The notes below the pieces were generated by a model, which saw only the letters and a program-made list of their open reading frames with translations, was not told the origin of the DNA and did no database searches. Below are positions 47,171 to 57,000 of a stretch of DNA of 64,000 bases, piece by piece (within the stretch, counting starts at the first letter, position 1; each line of letters begins with the position of its first letter). The translations under genes were made by a program, and so were the position numbers. This stretch comes from Pleodorina starrii (lineage: Eukaryota; Chlorophyta; Chlorophyceae; Chlamydomonadales; Volvocaceae): assembly GCA_030267565.1 (NCBI GenBank), contig BRXU01000034.1, positions 17,501-81,500 of the forward strand, in the 5' to 3' direction.

Positions 47171-48524
47171 CTACCGCCCCTGCGACCCGTTTCTCTGCGG
47201 TTGCTGCTGCTGCTGCTGCTGCTGCTCCGACGGCGGCTGCGGTGCAGCGGGCTTGGGGCCCCTCGTCAACAGCTGCTGCAGCGGCGCCAGGAGGTGGCGG
47301 TGCTGCTGCAGCGCCACCGCGGCTGACCCAGCCGCCTGGGCCAGTGTGACGGTGAACCCGCGCGCCAGCGCGGGCAGCGAAAACCTGCAGTTGCGTGTCA
47401 GCGTTTGCGGGGCGCGATTGATAAACAAAAAGGGGGCGCTGCGGTTGTGTGTGGCGAATGGAGCCGAGGCTGAAGCTCGCGTCAGGGATTCGCGTAAGAG
47501 GAGCCAACAGAGGGTCCAACACGGAAGCACCCAGTCATGAGTCAGGAGCCAACACGGAAGCACCCAGAGGGCCACCAGCACGGAAGCGCCCAGTCGGGAG
47601 CTCCGCAGCGGCGATAGCCCGCCAGCTGGGCTGGCACCCACACCCTCAGGGGCGGCAGCCCGTGATGCGGCGCACGTAGAAGCAAACCTTTGTTAAGCAC
47701 ACCCGTCGTACGCTGATTGCCGTACCTGCCGTTGGCTCCGGCGAGTGCGTATCGCGCGGGGTCGTCGATCCAGGCGTCGTACCTGCAGGGTACGGCAAAG
47801 CAACGTCAAACGTCATTTGACCGGTAGAGTGTCAGCTTGCGGGATACCGCAGACGAGGTACGGAGCCCACTTGATAACCACAACAACAGAGCGGCCCGGT
47901 CCAGTGGACGGGGCGAAGCCAGGAGAGCGGAGCGTGCCGAGATGGATGTGGGTCGCCCACAGTGTGTTGGGAAGCCAAGCGGTGTGCATGGCGCGTCGAT
48001 CCAGCAGCAGAAATGCACAACCGTTGGTAGAGGACGGACCTCAGAGGGCCCGGATGTCATTAAATGATATCCCTGGTCGGGGTACAGGAGAGAACCATTT
48101 TTCGTTGCCCGTGGTTGTCCAATCTTAATCCGAGGGAAAGCCAAGCTCGAAGCTAAGACGAGGGAAAGCCCAGCTCGAGGCTGAGATGGCTCGACGCCAC
48201 AGGGGTATCAAGTAATGGCTGCTCAGTGACAAGCTGGCCGGTGCGGCGCAAGCACGCCCGCCGGGGCCCCGCCCGCCAAGCCCCAGGCAGGAATGATCGA
48301 CGACCAACTCACGTCCAGCCGTAGTGCTTGTGCCAGGTTAGCCGCCTCGTAGCCAAGAGCTCCGCTGCTGACGTGGAAGCGTGGCGGCCTGTTATGGCGT
48401 CCACGAAGACGCCCGAATGCGCTTTGGGGAGCGACTGCGAGTCTGTACGGGCGCCGGGAGCACTGGTCGAGGCGACGCCGCCCCAGCGCCCCGCCGGACT
48501 TGACACCTCGCTGGTTTCCGCCAT
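47171..48524 (-). CDS. Small protein of unknown function, three exons, 160 residues
   Basis: Exons (minus) 48313-48524, 47726-47782 and 47171-47384 join with GT-AG sites (GTGAGT and GTACGG donors, CTGCAG acceptors), both in phase 2, giving 160 residues. The joined central part reads smoothly (LTWHKHYGWTYDAWIDDP, then ARYALAGANGRFSLPALARG), which is the main reason I trust the model. The N-terminus is Ser/Ala-rich and could be an organelle-targeting sequence. The C-terminus ends in eight Gln and a basic QRNGSQGR. I do not recognise the family. The aromatic-rich core (HKHYGWTYDAW) should be distinctive enough for a database search. It is divergent from the 90-residue gene at 49112, with 587 bp between the start codons. 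Confidence 0.6.
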
Positions 48525-48820
48525 TCAAAGGATTGCTTTGACGAAAGGCAAAGGTTTGGCTGCTAGGATAAACGGCCGCTAACAGACTAGGGATGTGCTG
48601 ACGGCCAGACGGGTAAGGCCGATGCAGTTAAATCGTGTGAAATCCTTGAAATCCTTGAAATCCTTGAAACGGAAGGCCAGCAAGGTTTCAGCTTTAAACG
48701 CACTGCGGCCTGAGAAATACGCTTAGGCACCACCCGTCCTTGGATGCTCACGAAAAAGCAAGAACGCGGGTGAATTTATCTTCCATAACTGCCACTTAGC
48801 TTGTCGAATGTGGAAAGTCC

Positions 48821-48901
48821 AATCATAGCAGTTGCCATCTTGCCAAAGCATTGAAGCGACCCACGCTTCAATGCTTTGGCAAGATGGCAACTGCTATGAT
48901 T
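48821..48901. repeat. Perfect 38-bp inverted repeat (hairpin) in a divergent intergenic region
   Basis: Arms 48821-48858 and 48864-48901 are exact reverse complements with a 5-nt loop (ACCCA). It lies between the divergent small genes starting at 48524 and 49112. A perfect arm of this length in ordinary-complexity DNA is not expected by chance. It may be a small MITE, a small-RNA hairpin precursor, or a recent inverted duplication. Confidence 0.95.
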
Positions 48902-49111
48902 CCGTTGACACAGTTAGTACGACTTTCCCAAATGCCCTCCCGGTTTTTTGTGAACTTCGACGCCCTGCTGCGTCGCTGGCAACTGGCATTATAGCTGTTC
49001 GGGCCACGGTATTTTGCCCTTCGTTGTGTGCATCGTGCAGGGACTTGCGCGGCACTCAGTCGGTGAAAAGTTGAAGGGGTTGTTCGCCCCGAGCCTGCCG
49101 GGCTGATCACC

Positions 49112-49452
49112 ATGGACGTCTGCACCTCGCCAACGCATCCGACCTGCTGCAATGGCTCGTCAAGCAAACCCAAGCGTGCGCGGCTGGACGGAAAGGTGAG
49201 CGTTCGAGTCCTTTTCTGCCTTCGCAAGAAGCTGCCGCTTCAACGCCTTCTCGGCTGTCACAGGTGCCTTCAAATGACATGGTGGGAATGGGAGCTGCCC
49301 ATGAAGAATGCCGGAAGCACAAAGGCTTGAAGCTGTCGATGTTCGAGCAAGTATTAATGGGGCGGCTGAGCCTTGCGACGCTGCAAGAACGTGGTATACA
49401 GCTAAGCGACGAGCAGCTCGAAATTTTGTATCGGGTGAAGCGCAGCTATTGA
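49112..49452 (+). CDS. Small protein of unknown function, two exons, 90 residues
   Basis: Exons 49112-49195 (ATG to GTGAGC donor) and 49264-49452 (after a GTCACAG acceptor) join in phase 0 to give 90 residues. The N-terminal part has a basic SKPKRARLDGK cluster that could be a nuclear localisation signal. The second exon is a compact, probably helical unit (FEQVLMGRLSLATLQERG, QLSDEQLEILYRVKRSY). GC content is lower than in neighbouring genes. No family recognised. The 68-nt intron is short for this window but has good splice sites. An accidental frame cannot be excluded. Confidence 0.5.
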
Positions 49453-50867
49453 CTAAATTTTGAGAGCCAGATAGGATGTTCAAGTGCTGCGCTGTCTTGC
49501 ATTTTTGGGCTTGAGTTTCCTCGTGATCGGTTTTGCAGTTCATGAGTTAAGTTCATGAGTTAGAAATGCATGCTATGGGAGCAATTAAACGGAAGACACT
49601 CACAATTCTTGTGTGACTTGCGTTGACAAACCGGTACCGTCGCGCAGGCACCCTAGAGCGGTGGCGTATGGCCTGCTCGCTGTGACAAAAATCTCGATGG
49701 GGACATACCGAAGCGGCGCGATGGACAGCGTCCCGGATCTTAACCCTATGCGGAACCTGTGATACACGGGGCCACGACACTGCGTCGCTCCAGGCGGTTT
49801 CATATATCGAACCGATACAAGGCAAAGCAGTTATGTGAATACCTTTTATGTGCCTGCGCGGGAACAGCGCTGGAGCATGCGTGCCGTACTATTTTCAAAA
49901 ATAGTACGACCTACAAGCGCACCGGTCTCTCAGACTCTCACCACCGTCGTCACTCCCGAATGATTTTCTCTGCCGGATAGTTCTGCATATAGTCAACGAC
50001 AAGGTGCTGCTGCTTCTCGACAAGCATTGGCCGGCCGTGCATCCTCAGACAATTTATTTCGTTGGGTCCGGTATTTCGTTTGAGTGGGCCGGGGATTCAA
50101 TAGAGTGGGTTGAGTCAATTGAGTGTGGGTCTGGATGCAATGAGTGGGCCGGGGACTCAATGTTGAGTCTAAAACACCAGACACAGACTGACTCTGACAT
50201 CTTGACGCAAAAGCAGACGCAGACCTCCTCCTTCGCCTCCGCCTCCTCGTCCTCCTCCTCCGGGGCGTTGCGGCAACAGTGCGACCTCCGCAAAAGTCGC
50301 ATCACGCGTCCTCTCACGCATCTCCGTCCATGAACCCCACGCCTGTCCCTAGCTTTTGGGGGCTCATCCAGGCCGGGGCCCCCGCCGGCTACCCGAGCCA
50401 CCCTCGGCGCGATGTCCGTAACGTACGGCGTTGACGAACGTTCACTGAACATTCAGTGAACGTCCCCCGTGACTGTTCGCTGAACATTCAGTGAACGTTT
50501 AGCGAACAGTCACCAGTCGTTCACGTCGTGAATGGAAACACCCGCGCTTACCGTAAGTAGTGGCCGCGTCGACAGGCGGTCGACCTCAGGATATCAGCAT
50601 TGGCTCTGGCTCGTATCCATCCATTCTACCGCAAATCCGTTGGCAATGAAATTCGACTTCATCCGCATTTCAATAGATATGACCCGCGGGGCATAGATAA
50701 AAGTCCTTTACACTATCCCTGAAAGCCTTCAATTCCCTGTGCTTCCCTTCCATTGCATTGCGCGTTGTAAGTCTCAAGCCCTGTAACGAACTGCCGCACA
50801 GCATGGCGCCTCGCCAAGGTGGCAGGCCCCGGCGGCCTCCTGCGGTCGATGGCACGGGGCCAGAACT
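49453..50867. other. Non-coding; GAGTGGGCCGGGGA repeats and two hairpins
   Basis: No gene seen. Near 50080-50165, GAGTGGGCCGGGGA.TCAAT occurs twice with related words between. At 50438-50463 a near-palindrome (12-bp arms) is followed by a second hairpin with 13-bp arms at 50469-50481 and 50501-50513; both share the word TTCACTGAACATTCAGTGAA or part of it. Confidence 0.6.
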
Positions 50868-51514
50868 GCTGTCGGATCACATGACTGCACACGAACGAAC
50901 CATGTGCCTACCCCAGACTTGGGAATATGCGCTGCATCCAGTAAAGCTGTTTCACATGCGCCAAATATACATAAATGGCGCAACGGCAATGCGGCACACT
51001 CGCGGCGAGGCGTCACCGTAACGTAGATAGGATCATCCACCGGCTGCTGGCGAAGTCGGCTCCACGCAGAACGGCTGACCACATAATGCTCAGTATTGCA
51101 CAAATGGCGCAATTACGAGGACGATGGAAGGTCTCGGCCAGGCAAGGGAAAAGAGTGACGATGAAAGACCTTACATGTCTCTTCCGCTAGGCCAGGTCCT
51201 TAACCTAACGAAAGGGGCCTACTAGTTGCTCACAGGCGACTGCCTGAGAGCAAATCGAGACCAGGCAAAAAGCCAAAGACTCGACTAAAATACGCGAAGC
51301 AACTGTACGACATCCTACTCCCGAGATCTTCACGTAAGCTATACTACGTTACGAACTCGAAAGCGAACAACCAAGACTGATGTAGAACCAACAAACTACG
51401 CAAATCCGCAATAACAGGAAATACGGACGGTAAACTGCCGGTGACGGTAAACTGATCCGACAGCTGTCGGATCACATGACTGCACACGAACGAACCATGT
51501 GCCTGCCCCAGACT
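50868..51514. repeat. Repeat unit of about 595 bp with start of a second tandem unit
   Basis: The first 52 bp (50868-50919) recur at 51463-51514 with two mismatches, so 50868-51462 behaves as one unit followed by the start of another. The portion 50920-51462 is repeated almost exactly at 52401-52831 plus 53781-53900. No protein recognised; the minus-strand frames are not protein-like. Confidence 0.85.
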
Positions 51515-52400
51515 CCCCCCCCCCAGCGTGCAACGCAGAAAGCAAAGCTGATAATGAAGGGGTGCACATGAAATCAGGTGCGAAGCAGTTCCAGCCATGA
51601 CCGCACGACAATCCAAGCGTCCTGTCGGTAGGGCCGAGACACGAAGATAAAATGCCAAACGTACGGTGAACACCAAGTCTGCACGCAAGCAGGAAACACC
51701 TGGAGAAGTGCCCAGCCACAAACAACCAACGATGCAGCAGCGGGTCGCCAACACACTCACCTAACCACGGATCTGCCAAACAACAAGACGGCATGAGCAT
51801 CCGCGGATCTCCCCACTACGGACACATCGCATTCAACGATTCCCGGGATCTAGCACTGGCTCTGGCAGCTGGGCTCTGGCTCGGGCGTCACCACATCAGA
51901 CGGACATCGTCAGCAATGGTCCCCACACGTGGCTCGGGATGTAGCACCTGCGCGTCACCCAGCCAGCTCACGTTGGGCGGGCGAGGAACACGACGGACAG
52001 CCACGCACTACGCAAAAACATAAGCGATCTGGTCCCGCCTCAACTGACGCCTACTTCCTGCCAGGGTTCAGCACGACAACCTAACGCAGCTTAGCGTCAC
52101 CTCAGTCGGCAAACTTCACGCAGGCCTAGCCCCTACCCGGGATATAGCTCTGGCTACCGGGCTCTGGCGTCACCTCTGTCGGTAGGCGTTACTATCCCTT
52201 TAACGTGGCCCGGGATATAGCATCGGCGAAGAAGTTGCGGCATCTACCCGCCAGCAAGGCGCAGGACTCGACAGTATCAGTCTCGGGCCAAAACGAATCC
52301 ACTGCGTCAATACAAATCAAGGCTCAATCCGAAGGTCAGGCGCGGCGACCAAATCATAACATCATGCTCGATAAGAACCAAGCACTTGGTCTCGATTTGC
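51515..52400. other. Non-coding spacer between the two copies of the duplicated segment
   Basis: A poly-C run at about 51516-51525 is followed by sequence with scattered related words (GGGATATAGC, CTCTGGC, CGTCACCTC) but no gene. It is probably part of the same repeat complex. Confidence 0.5.
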
Positions 52401-53900
52401 TGGGAATATGCGCTGCATCCAGTAAAGCTGTTTCACATGCGCCAAATATACATAAATGGCGCAACGGCAATGCGGCACACTCGCGGCGAGGCGTCACCGT
52501 AACGTAGATAGGATCATCCACCGGCTGCTGGCGAAGTCGGCTCCACGCAGAACGGCTGACCACATAATGCTCAGTATTGCACAAATGGTGCAATTACGAG
52601 GACGATGGAAGGTCTCGGCCAGGCAAGGGAAAAGAGTGACGATGAAAGACCTTACATGTCTCTTCCGCTAGGCCAGGTCCTTAACCTAACGAAAGGGGCC
52701 TACTAGTTGCTCACAGGCGACTGCCTGAGAGCAAATCGAGACCAGGCAAAAAGCCAAAGACTCGACTAAAATACGCGAAACAACTGTACGACATCCTACT
52801 CCCGAGATCTTCACGTAAGCTATACTACGTTGTTGTTTAGAGAGCTCGGGCAGGTGCCTCTACAGTTGCATTGGGCTGAATCCGTTTTTCGTTTTTGGAA
52901 CAGTTTGGTGGAGGACACTAGCAACGTGTATCACAGCGCTTTTCGTCATGAGATCCGTTTGGCTTTGGAATCGGATCTGCAGGCAGACGGTTGGGGCTCC
53001 AAGGTCATTCGGGTTCTGAACCTCTTAGGGCACGACTGGGGCGAAGAAGCGGCGGCGGGTAACATGGACACTAGGGTTAGGCGTTTTTCGGCGTGCAGGC
53101 TTGACGTTGAGGCGCTGATGGACACCCTCAGGGGTCGCGTCAACGACGATTGGGGCAGTGATAGGTTGGCGGTGGACCCGGGCGCTTTCGTTTCGGACGG
53201 CAGGAAGCCTGGTGTTAAGATGTGCCGTTACAAGCACTGGATGGGGTTACCGAAGCAGTTCGAGGGGTACATCCCGCCGGCGCACCACCGTTCCTTACTT
53301 CGTTTTCGTTTGTGTGTGTCTGACTTAGCGATTAATAGCGAGAGCAGCAGGTCTAGGGAGCTTCGTGTGTGTAAGACGTGTCGCTCTAATGGTGCTGTGG
53401 AGGATGAGAAGCATTTTCTGCTGGAGTGCTCCGCGCTTGCGTCTGCGCGGCAGAGGCTTTGGGATTTGGGTGTGCCCGTTAGTGCGTGTGTTAACGATGT
53501 CATGCAAGTTGACGACCAGCGTGGTCTTGCGAGTGCTATTTTTGAAATGTTCCGCTTACGGCGAGAATGCATCTCTTCGTAAAGTTGTGCTTGGCATCTA
53601 TCTTTCAAGTTATGCCATTCGTCTGTGCTTCTCCTGTATCCTGACGTTACATCGTTTCTTTGGTTACTGTTTCTCTTGTTTCCGTTTGCTTTTCTGCTTG
53701 GCTGAAGCGGTTCATGAGCCTCCGGGTTCGTTTGAGCCGTACGAGCTCGTTGAAGCTTGTAACATCATCATCATCATCATACTACGTTACGAACTCGAAA
53801 GCGAACAACCAAGACTGATGTAGAACCAACAAACTACGCAAATCCGCAATAACAGGAAATACGGACGGTAAACTGCCGGTGACGGTAAACTGATCCGACA
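52401..53900. repeat. Second copy of the duplicated segment, interrupted by a LINE
   Basis: 52401-52831 matches 50920-51350 at a constant offset of 1481 bp with only isolated differences. The match resumes at 53781-53900 (to 51343-51462). The gap is exactly the LINE insertion. This gives an intact 'empty site' for comparison within the same window. Confidence 0.95.
52832..53780 (+). mobile_element. 5'-truncated LINE with C-terminal ORF2 and 8-10-bp target duplication
   Basis: The insert carries an open frame to the stop at 53580-53582. Its end has the Cys/His cluster typical of L1-type ORF2 C-termini: CKTCRSNGAVEDEKHFLLEC (CxxC, His, Cys), preceded by LLRFRLCVSDLAINSES. The reverse-transcriptase core is missing by truncation. 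A T-rich 3' UTR and (CAT)n tail (about 53763-53780) follow. ACTACGTT (up to ATACTACGTT) flanks both ends at 52822-52831 and 53779-53788, and the undisturbed site is seen at 51341-51350. Related at its 3' end to the copy at 37837-38340. Confidence 0.9.
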
Positions 53901-54084
53901 CTGCGGCACCTTCCGCAACCCTCTGTAGAGCATCGCACCCCCAACCGCGCACAGGGCACACTACACCGTCTGCGGCCTGCCGCGTCGTCGCAACTAAAGA
54001 CGACAACTTCAACGACTCTACCATCGCTGCTGCGCGATTGCGCCAGTTTGCGCCCATCCACATGCTTCGGCACCAACTCGCGGC

Positions 54085-57000
54085 TCAGACGTCCGGCGGC
54101 AGCGGAACGTCGCGCAGTCCGAAGCTCCCTCCCCGAACCAAACGAGCTATCAGCCGCTGCACCTCGCCGCCGGCGGCGGGCGCCGCCGGTGCGGCATCCC
54201 CAGCAGCCGCAGTCGACAGGGTGTCCATCGACGACGCGGACTCTGGACCCTTGCCGACACCGCCGCAGCCGCTGCTGCCGTACACCAACAGGAGCATGCG
54301 GTCCATCTTGCCCAGATTCCGGCGACCGTTGGGCAGCAGGCGGTAGGCCTGGCGGATGGCAGGCGGAGCGGCGGGCAGGAAGGGGGAGGGGGCCAAAGGA
54401 CTCAAGAGAGGGTTGGGCGTTGGGCGCGGGTGGACGTTTCAGAGTGCTCAACGCATGCTTGCCCCCCACTCCGCAAGCGCGCCGATGCGGCTCGCCAGCC
54501 CGGCCCTGCGTCCCCGCGCTGCGTGTGGAGGTATCGTTCGGTTCGGTCAGTCGGTCACACCACTTGATCCGCGCCACTCGACTCGACAAGACCCCGGTCA
54601 TTGAACTTGCCTTGAACCGCATCACCCACTCGACGCCTGCGACGGCTGCCGGTGCCGCGTCTGGCGCCCCCGCTACCGCCGCCGCGTCGTCGCCGCCCGC
54701 CGCCGGTTTGGCAGCGTGCAGCTCCAGCTCGTCCATCCACACGCCGGCGGCAGCTGCGGCGGCGGCAGCCGCCGCCACGTCGCCCTGGATGACTTCGGCC
54801 TCATCGCCGCCAGCACCACCACCGCCGCCACCAGAAGCCGCCGCTGCCGCGGCGTCGCCGCCGCAGTCGAGCAAGCGGGCGTGAGCGGCCGCCACGAGGC
54901 TCGTCGGCGAGCGGCCGTCGTCGTCATCATCCACGCGCGACGCCGGCGGGTGCAGCGCCGGCGGCGGGAGGAGCCTGAAGTGCCGCAGGGCCTGCAAGAT
55001 GCCGCCGGCACACGGCTCCGATGCCTGCAGCGGTGGCACGGCAGGCAGCGTCCGGCGCAACAGGCTCGTTCAAGACGGCCGAGTGCAATACTTCCCTTCG
55101 TCTCGGCAGCGTCGTGCTCGTCGCGGTGTCGATCGGCCGTCCACATGCCTGGTGCCTGCAGCTGCTACCGCCTGATTTCACTGTCTGCTGCAGCCAGTGC
55201 CACGCGCGGCCAGAGGTACCGGTACCGTAGACGGGCAGCCGCTGTCCCCATTCACGTGAACACCCCAGGGGCCAACCCAGTTTCCATAGCCCTACCTGGA
55301 AGACCTTGCACGCGTGCGTTGCCCCGGCCGGCCGCTGCTCCTCTTCCTCCTCCTTTGCTTGCTGCTGCCGCTTCCTGGCGAACTCCCTCAGCTCGGGGAA
55401 GGCGTTGGCGACCACGCAGCCGCACACACCCGGCACCTGAAACAGCTCGATGTCGTTGCCGCTGTCTCCGTTGACCTTCCCGGCACACGATAAGGGCCAA
55501 ACAAACGACCAACCGCAGCAGCGGAAGCGAGGCGACGTTGGCGAACGGACCACGACGAGAGGGCTGTTGGTTGGGGTTTCGTAAGCACGGCGCGAAGGGG
55601 CAGACCCGTGGGTCGAAACTGGGAGGCCTAGATAGCTCGGCTCCGCGCGCCGGCCCTCACCGTCGCCAGCGGGCGCGCAAGGTGTGCACTTCAATAAAGC
55701 TGCCAGGCAGTGCGCTCAGTCCAATTGGGTGTACTGCATGGCAGCATCTCCCCGCATCACCCCGCTCGCCCTCCCAGCTCCCAACATTGGGTACCTGCAC
55801 GCCGTCGACCGGCTCGAGCCCCGCGCGCCTCAGCCTCCCCAGCAGGAAGCGCAGCGCAGCGCCCTTGCCCGCCCCCTCCGCCAACAAATCGACATCACGG
55901 CCGCCGCTGTACACCACCTGCGCGCGTTGGGACATCAGCGGGAAGATCAGCGGGAGGGCCACGAGGCGGCGGCGGACGTGGGGAGGCCAGGACAGTCTTC
56001 AGCGGCGGCGGCGGCGGCGGCGGGGTGTGGAGCAATGGACAGCGGATGGCGACGGCGGGTGCGGCCGGCGGTGGCGGCGGAGTCGTGGGGTTGCAGCGGT
56101 GGCATATTCCGCTGCGAGGGGCGCGCGCGCCCGTGTGTTTGCGATGAGATGCCGTCGGGTGCGGTCCGATGCTGCCCCTTCCCCAAGCATCTTCCTTGGC
56201 CAATATGAGCACCGGTATGTGACACGGCGTGGCCCCTGCCCGCGGCGTTGCCTGTCATGTAGGTTTCCAGGTGTGGGTTCCAACCGCCTGACACACGCAC
56301 GCACGCACGCACGCACGTGTCTGTGACGCACCCACCTTCACTTTCAGGCCCTCCTCTCTGAGGGCTTCCTGCGCAGCGGCGGGGCCGGGCGGTTGGGGCC
56401 GGTTCAGGAGTAAAGCGTCCGAGCATTGAGGGAGATGCGACTGAGGTCGAGGAAACGTATGCTTGGCTCGCGAAAATGTCCAACCTCCAGCGAGTTCGCC
56501 CCCACAGGAGATCCGCTAACAGGCATGGTGGCAGCGCGGGACGCCACCAACTTACTTTTATCTACATTTCTTCGAGCGACCAACCGACATTCCGTTAAAA
56601 ATCAGCACGCCGCCGATGAGACAGCCGTGCGACGATCGGACGCCGACGACGTCTTACGGTACTAGGTATGAAGGGCCGCACCATGCCGTACTACCTCCGT
56701 ACAATGAAGCGGGCCGCAGGTTTCGGAGCACCATCATCGTACCTCGAGCAATCGGAGCACTTCATGCGGCTCACGGGGCTGCACCGTCGGCGTCGCCGCC
56801 CCAACTGCCGTGTCCTCCGGCGTCGCCGGCGCCTCCACCGTCGCCGCGGTAGACCTCGACGTCGAGCTTGGCGGCGCCGCCGCCGCCGCCGCCGCCGCCG
56901 CGTCCGCCGTCTGCGCCACCGCTGCCGCCTTCCCCGGCGCCTCCAGATGGAAACTGAGCTTGTGGCGGCGCTGCTCGCTGTCGACCTGCGGAGGTTACGG

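Noticed and set aside
50774..51112. Minus-strand open frame repeated at 52354-52593
   Set aside because: Repeated because the DNA segment is duplicated. The protein has no motif and the frame breaks outside the duplicated part.
53834..55060. Single 408-residue minus-strand open frame
   Set aside because: Only the part 54611-55024 is supported as an exon. The rest reads through an intron and the repeat downstream of the gene, while the conserved C-terminal exon is in another frame at 54085-54348.
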